Below are positions 12,341 through 22,212 of a DNA stretch of 64,000 bases, piece by piece. This DNA comes from Isoetes taiwanensis (Eukaryota > Streptophyta > Lycopodiopsida > Isoetales > Isoetaceae). A program made the position numbers and the translations under genes. The notes under the pieces are model-generated. The model made no database searches. It worked only from the letters and a program-made list of their open reading frames with translations, and was not told the DNA's origin. Numbering within the stretch: position 1 is the stretch's first letter; each line of letters begins with the position of its first letter. The DNA lies in NCBI GenBank assembly GCA_021234155.1, contig JAJEKV010000047.1, positions 10,310,081 to 10,374,080 on the forward strand, in the 5' to 3' direction.

Positions 12341-12478
12341 TCTGGCGATGGTTTAGTGGTTAAGTCTTTAGGTTGGGGTCTACCCCACTAAGGATTCAAA
12401 ACCCACTAGCTAGCATTGGGTAGAGAAGTGGATGAATGCAAGTCTCATCATGTGTGTGCATTGTATTTTTTGTTGAAC
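12341..12478 (+). repeat. tRNA-derived SINE-like element
   Basis: GGCGATGGTTTAGTGGTTAA contains a pol III A-box (TGGTTTAGTGG). About 45 bp downstream AGGATTCAAAACCC is a recognisable B-box. The spacing fits a tRNA-derived head. The sequence after the B-box cannot fold into a tRNA acceptor arm and continues as non-tRNA sequence, ending in a T-rich tract near 12466. That is the layout of a plant tRNA-derived SINE, not of a tRNA gene. A related head lies at 13475-13552 in the opposite orientation. Confidence 0.65.
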
Positions 12479-12503
12479 TGCTCTTTTCCCTTTGTGTCTA
12501 ATT

Positions 12504-12960
12504 AGCACCATTAGGCAAGAATGCAAGAGCACATTAGACTGCTCATGAAGAATGCAGAACCAATTTTGATTACAAATATCAAACACCCTTCATCTCATAA
12601 AGAAACAGAACCAGTTCCAATCCTCTTTTCTATGAGCACCATTAGGCACTAATACAAGAGCATGTTAGACTTCTCATGAAGAATTCAGAACCAGTTTTCA
12701 TTATACGATATCAAGCAAATCGTTCATCTCATGAAGAATGCAAAACTAGTTTTAATCTACTCTTTTTCGCAAGCACCATTAGCCACAAACACAAGAATAC
12801 GTTAGACTGCTCGTCAACAATACATAACTATTTTTTATTACACGATATCAACCAAACCTGTCATCTCATGAACAATGCAGAACCAGTTTTCATTACACAA
12901 TATCAAGCAAACCCTTCATCATTTGGGCCATTGGATTTGTTACAGAAGACTTGCTCTTCT
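12504..12960 (+). repeat. tandem repeat, about 135-bp unit, roughly three copies
   Basis: AGCACCATTAG starts at 12504, 12635 and 12772 (spacings 131 and 137). Each unit then repeats a GACTGCTCATGAAGAATG-like block and a CAGAACCAGTTTT(C/G)ATTA block. The last copies contain an additional inner duplication. Divergence between units shows an old array. No open frame spans it meaningfully. Confidence 0.75.
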
Positions 12961-12984
12961 TGCAAATTCAGCAAGCTTTAGCAT
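12930..12984 (+). repeat. left part of dispersed repeat R3, interrupted copy
   Basis: CTTGCTCTTCTTGCAAATTC and the following CTTTAGCAKAT match 42622-42655. In the copy at 42.6 kb the sequence runs straight on into ATATCCAAAGTAATT. Here that continuation is found only at 14758, about 1.77 kb away. Confidence 0.7.
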
Positions 12985-13034
12985 ATCTATATCTACCTCT
13001 CTACTATATCTATGTTCTTATGTTTGTCCCACTC

Positions 13035-13400
13035 AATCCGACCGTCCTACAGTTCACGTGGCTTTGGGACATATCTTACGGCTCAGATGGCTTGGGAGTT
13101 TCTATATAGATGATTCTACGGTCCAGGTTGATTTGATCCTGATCGTCGGTCCGAGATCCGACGGCTCACGTTGCTTGAGGACATATCCTACACATGGCTT
13201 TAAGAATTATATGTAATCGATCCTACGGTCCAGGTTGTTCTTGATATTGATCGTCGGTCCGAGATCCTACGGCTCACGTTGCTTGGGAACATATCTTACG
13301 GTGCACATGGCTTTAGGAATTATATGTAATAGATCCTACGGTCCAGGTTGTTCTTGCTCTTGATCGTCGATCCAAGATCCTACGACTTTTGTCACATGGC
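13035..13400 (+). repeat. tandem repeat, 107-113-bp unit, about three and a half copies
   Basis: TACGGTCCAGGTTG occurs at 13117, 13224 and 13337. Each is followed by a GATCGTCGGTCCGAGATCC-like block, CGGCTCACGTTGCTTG and a GGACATATC(T/C)TAC block. A partial first unit begins near 13035. The array has higher GC content than its surroundings. Confidence 0.8.
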
Positions 13401-13474
13401 GCGATCTCGGCCCTTAATTGGGTCCAACGGCTCATGTTGAATGCTCGGTCCTTAAGAAGAGGCTTTTAGAGTTT

Positions 13475-13552
13475 TTATGTTATTTAGGGGATTTGAATCC
13501 TAGTCATTGCCTCCCAATCCCCCCATTCTAACCACTAGACCAAGCATTAATT
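13475..13552 (-). repeat. tRNA-derived SINE-like head, inverted
   Basis: On the minus strand TTGGTCTAGTGGTTAGAATG has a pol III A-box. GACTAGGATTCAAATCCCC, about 40 bp further, is a strong B-box (GGATTCAAATCC). A tRNA cloverleaf cannot be completed, so a SINE head is the better reading. It may be the same broad class as 12341-12478. Confidence 0.6.
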
Positions 13553-13619
13553 CATTAAAACATACTTAAGCATAATGGCCCAATTAAGATAAATTAAAAA
13601 AAAAAAGAATATAAGAGAA

Positions 13620-14730
13620 TCTTGAGTGAGTTTGAAGGAATCATTCTTAAAAATTCCAGAATGTTGTAGAAAGTTCTAGAAAGTTCCAAATTGTTCTAGA
13701 AATTTCTAGAAAGTTCTAGAAAGCTCTAGAATATAAGGAAAGCTACGGGAATGTAAAGGAATCTAAGAAAATACTTCCAGGAAGTTCTAGGATGTTTTGA
13801 AAGTTTTAGAATGTTTTTGAAAGTCCTAGAATGTTCTAGAAAGTTCTAGAATTTAAAGGAATCTAAGGGAATCTAAGAAAATCTCATAAAATGTAAGGGA
13901 ATATAAAAAACATTCATAAGTCTAAGGGAATCTCTTAAAATCTAGGGGAATCTAAGGGTATCTTTATAAAATATAAGGGAATCTTGATAAAGTCTTAGAG
14001 TATCTAGTGGAATCTTCATAGAATCTATTTGAATCTCATATAATGTAAGGGAACCAAGGGCAATCTCATAAAATCTAAGGGAGTATACAGGAATAAAGGA
14101 ATCTAAAAGAATCTTCATAAATTCCTACAGTACCCAAGGAAACCTTAGTTCTAGGAAGTTCTAAAATATTCTAGACTGTTTTTTATTGTTCTAGAATATT
14201 GTAGATAGTCGTGGGTAAGCACCTAAAAATAAAAAGTTCTTTTTTTTTTTTTAAATTTGTGAAAGTCAAAATAGAATGTTCAATAATGCTTTAGATAGTC
14301 TTAAAAAATTCTCTAATGTTCTAGATGTGCATAAAAGCCAAAATAAAATGTTTTGGAATGTTGTAGTATGTGCAAAGAGCCAAAATAGAATGTTTTAAAA
14401 TGTTTTACATGCTTGTGGGTATGGACCTCAATCTATAAATAGAAAGCTTTTTTATTAATGTGCTGTAGGATGTTCTAGAAAGTTCTATAATGTTCTAGAT
14501 AGCCTTAAAATATCCTACTAGAAAGTTTTTTTGAAAGCCTGCAAATTCTCCAAATAGAATGTCTTTGAATATTATAGAGGATTCTAGAATGTTCTAGAAA
14601 TCCTAAAGTAACAACGTGAGTAAGCATATCAGGACCAAAATAAAAAGTTTAAATTCTAATTCTCTATAATGTTCTGAAGCATGCGTCGATAGAAACTTGC
14701 GCCGTAGGAACATGCTAAAACTCGAACATG
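13620..14730. repeat. degenerate simple repeat rich in GTTCTAGAA and AATCTAAGGGAATC
   Basis: About 1.1 kb built from short motifs. TTCTAGAA and its neighbour GTTCTAGAAAGTTC dominate 13660-13860 and 14150-14620, while (GG)AATCTAAGGGAAT-like motifs dominate 13855-14110. At 13694-13731 the sequence is TTC-ta-GAA-at-TTC-ta-GAA-ag-TTC-ta-GAA-ag-CTC-ta-GAA, an uninterrupted array with the geometry of a heat-shock element. No gene is adjacent in an obvious promoter relation. Confidence 0.75.
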
Positions 14731-14757
14731 CGTCGTAGGATGTATTAATTTTCTTGT

Positions 14758-14935
14758 ATATATATATCCAAAGTAATTCACAGAAATGGATCCTCTGGCA
14801 CAAGTTTACCACCCAACCAGTTCAGGCTTGAGAGCACAAGCAAGCAATCTATTTCTGGGTTTACCTAAATCTGAGAGCCTGACTGAACAACCGTTTAATC
14901 TTCTCTGGGTTTAGCTTTAACCTCTAGCAAGCTTA
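14758..14935 (+). repeat. right part of dispersed repeat R3
   Basis: ATATATCCAAAGTAATT, GAAATGGATCCTCTGGCACA and the following ~150 bp (GACTGAACAACCGTT, GGTTTAGCTT(T/C)AACCTCTAG) match 42655-42870 at roughly 80-85 percent by eye. This is the continuation of the fragment at 12930-12984. Confidence 0.75.
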
Positions 14936-15135
14936 TATGGAAGAATAGAAAGAGGATTTCAGTCTAACAAGAAGGGAAAACTAGGTCTATTGTGTCTAGA
15001 ACAATATAATTTTTTGAGTAGGAATTTCTGGTTCAGACTTAGAATAGGATAGGCGTTGCCAGATATCTCTATATTATTGTCATTGTCTTCTCCCATTTGC
15101 TCAAATTGTCTGTACTTGATATCCCCTTTTGAATA

Positions 15136-16465
15136 GTTTTTTTTTTTTTGAAGAATATAGGAATATATTAAACCACTAGAATGTGATCAAGTACAATGAT
15201 AAGTGTGGTGCTAAGAAATGAAGTGCCCATCATGATTCACAATCTGTAAGAATGTCGACCAAATTTCCCGCTTAACTGTGCCAGACAAGCTTGAGACTTG
15301 GTAAGCCTGCCACAACTTATGCCTCAAGATCGGAACCAACCGAAAAGGGCTAAGCACTGCATTCTGAAAGACCTTCGCTCTCCGTCTTTTCCAAATCAAC
15401 CACAGAAGCCAAGCTCTGCATAAATGGAACGCCTGCTGCTTGGCCACTGACCAACTGCTAGGAAAGACTCCCATGAGAAGCTTCGACCGCATGAAGAAGA
15501 CCCAAAGAGGGCTCTCACCCGGGACCAAGCTGCCCCTACCTCCGTGCATAGGACAAAGCAAAGCTCAATGGTCTCTCGGCCCTCCCACATAGAGGGCATG
15601 TTTCCGCTACCTGAGGCTTGAACCTGTGTACTCGGACATTCACCCTGAGGCTACGGTGCAAGATCTGCCATAAAAGGGTACGGATTTTAGGAGGAGGCAA
15701 TGTATTCCATGCCCACTTCCACATGGCGGGCCACTTACTCCCTGGAAGCTTAAGTGACCACTTATCCGAAGGCGGCAATGTGTCCTGAAGCGCTAGAAGC
15801 CCATAAGCCGATGCTACAAACTGAGATGCATCAAGTCCACTATGCGACTTCCAAACGCGATTGACTTGAGAAGACAACTGCAATGGAATAGCATTCGCAA
15901 TTCTGGCCCAAGTCCGAATGTCCCAACGCCGAAGGCCAAATCGATCCCTAAAAAACTCCCACGGCGCCAGGTGACCCTCCCAATACCAGTCACGGATGGA
16001 TGTTACCCCTGCAGCAATCCATCGGCGCTGAGTACCTGGGTGTAGGGAAGAGGCCAAGGGAGATGCAGAATCCAAGGGTACCCAAAGAAAGGCCGATGAG
16101 GCTACCATACACCTGCTAGGGTCCAATGAAAAGAGAAACTTGACCACCTTCCAGGCCTTGAGGAGACCTTTAAGAAAAGGCGAAGCATGAGGGAATGGCC
16201 GCAAATCCTCAAACAGAGCCCACGGCAACTGAGCCGGAATTGCTGGCTTCCTAAACACAATAGAGTGGCGAAGCGACTGTGCCAACAGAGCCAATCCTGG
16301 GGATTGTTGCTCCTGCAACAACTGCCAGATGAATTTCGACACCAGAACCTTCGTGTGCAAGGACACATCAAGCATACCTAAGCCCCCCGCCTTTCTGGGA
16401 CGCACACACTTCCACCATGCGACCTTCACTTGGTCCATAGCCTTTATATAGGCGATATCCAATAA
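15136..16465 (-). mobile_element. 5'-truncated LINE (plant L1-type) with poly-A tail
   Basis: Minus-strand coding sequence at 16462-15536 is the C-terminal end of a plant non-LTR reverse transcriptase. It has the typical region after the RT palm (VAWWKCVRPRKAGGLGMLDV). It then has the zf-RVT block: WKWAWNTLPPPKIRTLLWQI, LRVNVRVHR and the CPLCG zinc-ligand start. A frameshift near 15540-15600 moves the rest to another frame, which runs to a stop at 15211. A run of T at 15139-15151 on the plus strand is the poly-A tail of the minus-strand element. The catalytic RT palm and the endonuclease are missing. This is the usual 5' truncation left by target-primed reverse transcription. Target-site duplications were not certain. 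Confidence 0.85.
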
Positions 16466-16612
16466 GACCTTTTATAATACAAATCCTTTTTTGGGTTGCC
16501 CCTAGGGGGGCAATCCCTTGTTTGTGTGGGTTTTAGGCATATTCTTGATATATGCCAGTATATCCTTAGAATATGCGAAAAACTGCTACAAACTTGCTAT
16601 TGCCCGTAAATT

Positions 16613-16648
16613 GGCGGTCACCCCTGTTGCTGGGGGACCGCTGTTCGA
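16613..16648 (+). repeat. short dispersed repeat, copy 1
   Basis: GCGGTCACCCCTGTTGCTGG and the following GGGACCGCTGTTC recur near 22174-22212 with few changes. Origin unknown. The copy lies just upstream of the PRD1-like pseudogene. Confidence 0.5.
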
Positions 16649-16735
16649 ACCGGCTAACCGGCTGTGTGGTTCCGGTGGAGTAACATTCTTCGAGAACTGT
16701 CGGGTTCTTGAATTTTATGCTTAACATCTTGGTAG

Positions 16736-19620
16736 ATGATCACTTTTGATACTGTAAAAGGCGAAGGAGGAAGTGAGGGATCTTCGATCAATGAAACAAG
16801 AAAAGTTGGCCTCTCTTCTGAAGCCAAGGAAGAACCACAAAAGAACCTTAATGGACCAGAGGAGATTAATCAAGCATTTATTCGAGTACGTTTAGTGTTT
16901 TAGGGTTTTTGAATTATTTGCATGTCGAGATTTTTTTTCTCTGAATATGTGTTTGTGCTTTCTCTCGTCTAGATGCTGCAGTTTGATAGTGCCACTTTGT
17001 TGAATGGATTTCCAGATTTTGGGTTGTATAATGGAACGTGGACTGATCCTGGGTGTTTCTTAATTCCAGCATTCTTTCCTATGCCCATTCCTGCTGGACA
17101 ATACCAGGCTACTGCTGCAGAGCAAAACATTCAACAAGGTGGTCTGTTTGCAGTCCCAATGATTCCCAGTATTAGTCCCAGTTTACCAGGAATGATTCCA
17201 TTTCCATACGGTGGTCCTCTGTGAGTAAATTCCTGAATCTCTAAAACTTCCCATTTTATTATGACTGTTTCTGCATAGTTCTAATATAGCTATTATAGAA
17301 GCAATTAGCACACATGTAAAAGTGCTGCTCACCATGTTTGGCTTTTCATTTTCTTGATTTTCAATATCCAGGGGTGGAGCTCCCAGGGATACCCAGCATT
17401 CACCATCAAATGCAGCAGCATCAGAGGGCCTGCCAGCAAACCAAGCGCCTCTTGCAAGCTGTGGCAGTGGCCGTGACCACCGTTTATCCTTGTATATTCC
17501 AACCCAGGATGATGCCAAAATCTGGCTCCAATGCTTCACCAATTTGTTGGAAGAATCTTCTGCATTTCTTATTGACAAATGTTATGCCATATCCGAATTC
17601 ACAAAGTATTTTGACGACGAGCCTTTTCGCCAATCTTTGGTAGATCATCAGCCTCATTTTGTAGTAGGTTCCCTAGCGAAGACTCTTTGGAGCTGTAAGG
17701 ATGAACAAATGGCAAGAGCTATTATGGATCTCATTCTGAGATTATGCGCACTTGCAATGGATGAAAGTCGAGAGATTTTTGAATAATTTCATCATTCATA
17801 TATCTCTTGACCTCGGTTCTGAGCTACTTGTGTCCAATCACGGCCAGTGTTATACGGTAATTCTTGTTCTCAAAGTTCACATTAAACAAGAATGTCTTTG
17901 TTTACTTCTTTCTTTTGAGTTCAAATATCGTGGGTTTGATCATGAATGCTTGCAGTTACACGTTTTTGGCCTTCTGTTGGATATTCACAGCAACTATGAT
18001 TGTTCATTGCCTCAAAGTCTGAAGTCTGAACGAGAATTTTTCGTGAAACTCGTTTCTGGATTGCAGCTACCTGGGCGCAACATTTTTCTATTCAGTGCAT
18101 ATTTGGTCTCTCTCTAGTCTGATGATGGGATTCACTGAAGAAATTTTTATTGTGATTTTTAGGGAAGAAATTAAAGGGAAGATCTTGTTTGTCTTCTATA
18201 AAGTATCCTGTCTCTAGGGAGGTGCACCCGCGCTTCTTAGGTTTTGCCCTCAGATCATATATTTAATAGTAAATACTCTTCTAAAGACGCAGAGTGATGA
18301 ACTTAGAACAAACTGTATAGGTAAACTAGATGCGTCTCTAAACTTAGTTCATATGGTTATTTATTGTCATTACTTTTGCTTGTATATGCAGCATTCCTGA
18401 CAACTCAACATTTGACATCAGCTTGCTAAATTCTGATGGCAGATGTTGCGCTGATGCAAATAAGCAGTCATTTACGCAGTCAGAAGACTCATAAGATGAA
18501 CTGGATCATGACTTGTGTTTTACAAGAATGTTTGCAGTAAGGGTGCATTGTTGTCTCCAGATAGGCACTTGCAGGTTGCTACAGTGAGATTGATACGCCA
18601 TGTCTGCTCCGAAGAAGCTGATGGACAACATGGAATTAGTATCTTGCTTGAAGAGGGAATTGCAGATTACATATTTGAGGTCTTATGGGGATCAGGCAAG
18701 TCCTCGTTGTGGGAAGAAGACCAAGTTGAAGTAAGCTGTTTTCTGATATTATCTAGTTTACTGTAAACAGAAGTTCCAGTAATTTAATGGGAGATGCTGT
18801 CTGCGGCTAGAGACTTCCCTAACCATGCCTGTTTTGGGCTCGATGCACTTATTGACATCCTGCAGCATTTAATGGAAGTAGTAGCCTTCTATCCAGTCCA
18901 AGACAGCCTCTTACGTTTGCTTTCCAGTTTATTTTCAAATGGTCCTGAAATCATAGATGTCAAAAAGGCTGATCAGATACTACGGCTACTTGTGAAGTTT
19001 GTGCAAAACCAAGCAAATACGACTGAAGATTTGCAATTATCTGGTGGCTGTAGCGATCTTTCTCCTGATAATTTTATAGCTGCTTGTTTCACGATAACTG
19101 CACTCCTGCAAGTGCCATCTTGTGTGAACATCCAGTCTCTGCCTCATATGCTTCTCACAGTTGCAAATAATGTCCTGAAATGTCTTTTGTATGGTTCATT
19201 CATTTTGCAAGGTTCTCACAGTTGCAAATAATATCATGAATGTCTTTCGTATGGTTCATTCATTTTGCAAGGTCATTCATTTGGATCCTGAAGTTTTAAA
19301 GCTTTCAGCTCATGTGCTGCAAGAAGGATATGTCTTATGCCAAAGTAAGTGGGTATTTTTAAAATCTCTCTGGGATTTATTTGGAGGGAAATTTCTTTCA
19401 TCATTTATTGCAAATTTGGATAAATTGGACGACGAGATCGTAGAAACAGTATTTATTACTTGTACACGCAATATTTGTATGCCCGCATCAAAATGCCGGC
19501 GAGAATATGGTAGCGAATGACATTGCAAAAATAAGTATTGCTTTAACTCAAGCCCTAAAGCATTGTCCCTATATTGCATCAAATCTGCTTAAGCATGGTA
19601 TTATCAAGGTTTTGCGTAGA
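16736..19620 (+). pseudogene. PRD1: PRD1-like (meiotic double-strand-break factor) pseudogene with proline-rich leading exons
   Basis: Exons 16736-16885 and 16973-17220 encode a Pro/Gly/Ile-rich stretch that I do not recognise. They splice in frame (GT-AG) to 17372. From about 17445 the frame resembles the start of plant PRD1 (MEI1-like, needed for meiotic double-strand-break formation): an H-R-L-S-L block, IWLQCFTNLLEESSAF, DEPFRQSLV, and after an intron at 17856-17955 LHVFGLLLDI and LVSGLQLPG. Later blocks are HLQVATVRLI and EGIADYIFEVL (18515-18730), a LIDILQHLMEVVAFYPVQD block (18840-18900) and more to about 19620. Damage includes a one-base frameshift near 17775, a stop near 18495, another frameshift near 18530 and missing segments after 18080. 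The C-terminal half is absent. The family match comes from block order and remembered motifs and needs a database search. Confidence 0.68.
19153..19272 (+). repeat. 61-bp tandem duplication inside the PRD1-like pseudogene
   Basis: A unit starting TCTCACAGTTGCAAATAAT and ending in TTCATTCATTTTGCAAGGT occurs at 19153 and again at 19214 with a few differences, including a one-base length change. It is coding-derived, so the duplication arose after or during decay of the gene. Confidence 0.8.
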
Positions 19621-21230
19621 TGGCTTATCCTCTATAGTCTTCATGCTTTATTTAACATTTTTATTTCTGGTCTTGAGCTTATTTTCTATCTTATCTCTTT
19701 GGCCTCAAGTCCTCAAGACTTTGTATATGACAACATGTGGTTTGATATCTCGAATAAGGTAAGTTGCTCCACATTTTTGAAATCTAAAGGTTTGGTTGTC
19801 TAAGTCAATGGAAATGCAATTGTAGGTCTGGCTCATAGTGTTATATATTGAAAACAAGGAAGATCACCCACAATTAATAATTAGAGCTATGTGCATCCTA
19901 TGTATGATCTTATGTAAATCCTTCCATACTGGTTTGTTGAGGCAAGCATCTCATGCCATTTAAAGGAAAGACCCTACTTTCTAAAATGTTAACATATCAA
20001 ACCATTACCCAATAAGCCATAAAAATTAGAACCTCATTCCAAACCTTTAAAAAAATTTTGAAAATCGTCTACAGCAAACCTTATAGAGCTGTGTTTAACC
20101 TGGTAAAACTACACATTTTGAATATGTCGGAAGATGCTATCAAACTATCACAGATTAATATTGTATCCATGGAAGAGAATATTTTGCGCTTGCTTCTTGT
20201 TCCATCTCTTGAGGTTTTTTTAATAAGCTTCAATGCTCAAGCACAATACAATACTTTGCCATATTTCTTCATTACGGCTCCAAGTTCTTAAGAGTTGTTG
20301 CATCCTACTGTCTAGAACTCATATGTTCACAACTATGACAATATTCTTGTTCGGAATGTCATGTTGTTTTTCTTGACGAAGGACGACATAAGGGCTTCTT
20401 GCTTCTTCATGGAGACATGGTTTTAATTCATTTTCCTTAGTTTGCTCGAACTGTCAGGTTCTAGAATCAAATTACTTTTTGTGACAGGCATAGGCTTTAA
20501 ATTATAAAGAAAAGTTTATGTTTTTTTTTTTTTTTTCCATACCATCGCCAGACCAGTACAAGCATATGAAATGGAAGCTTATGGGAGACGCTCCTCTCTT
20601 TTTGTGTGTCTCATTTGCTACAAATCAATAGGAACAATAGGAACAAGAAATTATTTTAAACATTTCTTTCGTAAACAACAAGCAGACTAATAACCATTTG
20701 CTCCATACAATGCAAAGACAACGACAAAACCTACATAGGCCAGACGGCAAATGTCAAGGCACGATCATGTTACCTAAATGAAGTCCATTGAAAAAATCAC
20801 CAAGGACATTGCCAATCACAAACTATTCCATGATTGTTCCGAAATCCAACTACTTCATACAACCAACAATAAGAAAAAAGCTAATCGATTAAAAAGAAAA
20901 TCCAACAACAAATAAGCCACCACTATAGGCTATAACAATCTAGTAATCAACCTGTCTAAAACAAAAAAGTAGCAGTGCATTAAAAGAAGAAGCAAAATCT
21001 AACAACACTAAAGAACTTATAACCCAACAGCTTAAGTGAAATAAAGAACACCCACATTTCATTTGCTTACTACATCTAGTCTTCTATGATTTTAATCTAC
21101 ATAATTGTGGTTTACATAATCGTGGTTTAAATCTAGCCTTTCAATTAATGACTACCCTAATATCTATAAGTTGTTTTAACATATACAAATGTCTATTTTT
21201 CACATTCCTTTAGCCTAATAGTTTATCTCC
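19621..21230. other. intergenic DNA, no supported gene
   Basis: AT-rich. A 16-bp T-run lies at about 20521-20537. Short frames near 20060-20290 have no recognisable similarity. Confidence 0.4.
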
Positions 21231-21239
21231 TATATGTAT

Positions 21240-21352
21240 TGGGGAATGGAAGGGGGGAGCCCCTTTCCGGTTTGGAAGGGGGGCCCCCCGACCGGCGGCA
21301 GCCGGGAGGGGGTCCCTTCCAAACCGGAAAGGGGCGACCCCTTCCATTCCCC
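21240..21352. repeat. GC-rich hairpin with arms of about 50 bp
   Basis: GGGGAATGGAAGGGG, then CCCCTTTCCGGTTTGGAAGG on the left, are mirrored on the right by CCTTCCAAACCGGAAAGGGG and CCCCTTCCATTCCCC. The loop is GC-rich. The inverted repeat stands out from the AT-rich surroundings and directly precedes the inverted-repeat-bounded NHL segment. Confidence 0.8.
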
Positions 21353-21353
21353 A

Positions 21354-22068
21354 ACAAAATGGAAGTTGGGAGCGCACAGATTTCTGGTGGAGCTGGTGGA
21401 GATTTCATCCGGTTCTTTACTCCTCTGGCAGGTCTGCAAAAAAATTTTTCCGCTTCTGATTTGGGGGAAAAGCAGAGTTCCTGTGATAAAAAACAGAGTT
21501 TTTTGGGAAGAAAAATCATGGCAGAGAGTGTTTATCCAGATCATTCACCGAGTGCGCCAACGGTAAGCAGAAAAGACCAAGAAAACTTGCAGAAATCCTC
21601 AGGATCAGGGGCATCGGCCGAATTGGAGAATGGGATTCCGGCATATCAACAGGCTGCAGATCGGGATCGGAGGAGGAGGCGAAATCCAGGTTGCCGTTGT
21701 CTGTGTTGCATATGCTCTACCCTTTTAGTCCTTATCCTAGCCATAGCCATAGTTATTCTGGTTGCATATTTAGTTTTGAGACCCATAAGAGCACCAAATA
21801 CTCTGTCCAAGATTAAGCAGTAACGCTGGATTAAGCAGTAGCAGAGCCCGGATTCAGCGATTTCTTCTTACCGGATTGCAGATTGCAGATTTCTTCAGTG
21901 ATTGCAGATTCTTCAGCGATTTCTTCTTACCAGATTTATTCTTACCGGATATTTCGGTTTCTTCTTACCGGATTAGCGGAACGCTCGTCCCAACTTCCAT
22001 TCCGCGATGGAATGGAGGACACGTGGCACAACAACAACGAATTCCAGCGACCAACTTCCATTTTGCTT
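21354..22068. mobile_element. small inverted-repeat-bounded segment carrying an NHL gene fragment
   Basis: CAAAATGGAAGTTGG near 21356 and its reverse complement CCAACTTCCATTTTG near 22052 bracket about 700 bp. Inside are the start of an NDR1/HIN1-like gene (21518-21823) and a run of GATTTCTTCTTACCGGATT-like short repeats (21850-21975). A second partial inverted motif (CCATTCCGCGATGGAATGG) lies at 22000-22018. The arrangement resembles a small DNA transposon that captured a gene fragment. No transposase and no clear target duplication were found. Confidence 0.45.
21518..21823 (+). pseudogene. NDR1/HIN1-like (NHL, LEA_2 family) N-terminal fragment
   Basis: From the ATG at 21518 a 101-residue frame starts MAESVYPDHSPSAP, continues with a hydrophilic Ser/Gln/Arg-rich stretch, a basic cluster DRDRRRRRNPGCRC, and a membrane segment of about 23 residues (TLLVLILAIAIVILVAYLVL). 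It ends shortly after with a stop. This is the cytosolic tail plus membrane anchor layout of NHL proteins, which act in defence and stress at the plasma membrane. The extracellular LEA_2 beta-sandwich (another ~120 residues in the family) is absent. It is therefore best read as a captured first part of a gene. It could still be expressed as a short membrane peptide. Confidence 0.6.
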
Positions 22069-22173
22069 TTCTAATGAGAAGCTAAATCCAAGCCTAAAAC
22101 TACCCAAGTCTCCTGTTGCGCCTTTTTGCTAGTTCTTTTCTTTTCTTTTTTTGTTGTTTGGGGGGGGAGGGGA

Positions 22174-22212
22174 GCGGTCATCCCTGTTGCTGGGGGGCCA
22201 CTGTCTAGCCCC
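22174..22212 (+). repeat. short dispersed repeat, copy 2
   Basis: GCGGTCATCCCTGTTGCTGG followed by GGGGCCACTGTC matches 16613-16648. A run of G lies just upstream at 22160-22168. Confidence 0.5.

Larger units (their letters stand above)
12985..14757. mobile_element. 1.77-kb insertion into repeat R3, made of tandem repeats
   Basis: Sequence on both sides joins to form an uninterrupted match to 42622-42870, so this segment is absent from the other copy. It contains a ~110-bp tandem array (13035-13400), an inverted SINE-like head (13475-13552) and the TTCTAGAA-rich block (13620-14730). No transposase, long terminal inverted repeat or unambiguous target-site duplication was found. The junctions fall in TATA-rich sequence, which blurs them by several bases. 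It may be a non-autonomous element or, alternatively, the 42.6-kb copy may carry a deletion. Confidence 0.55.

Noticed and set aside
12341-12410. Functional tRNA gene
   Set aside because: A- and B-boxes are present, but the acceptor and anticodon stems cannot be formed. A SINE head fits better.
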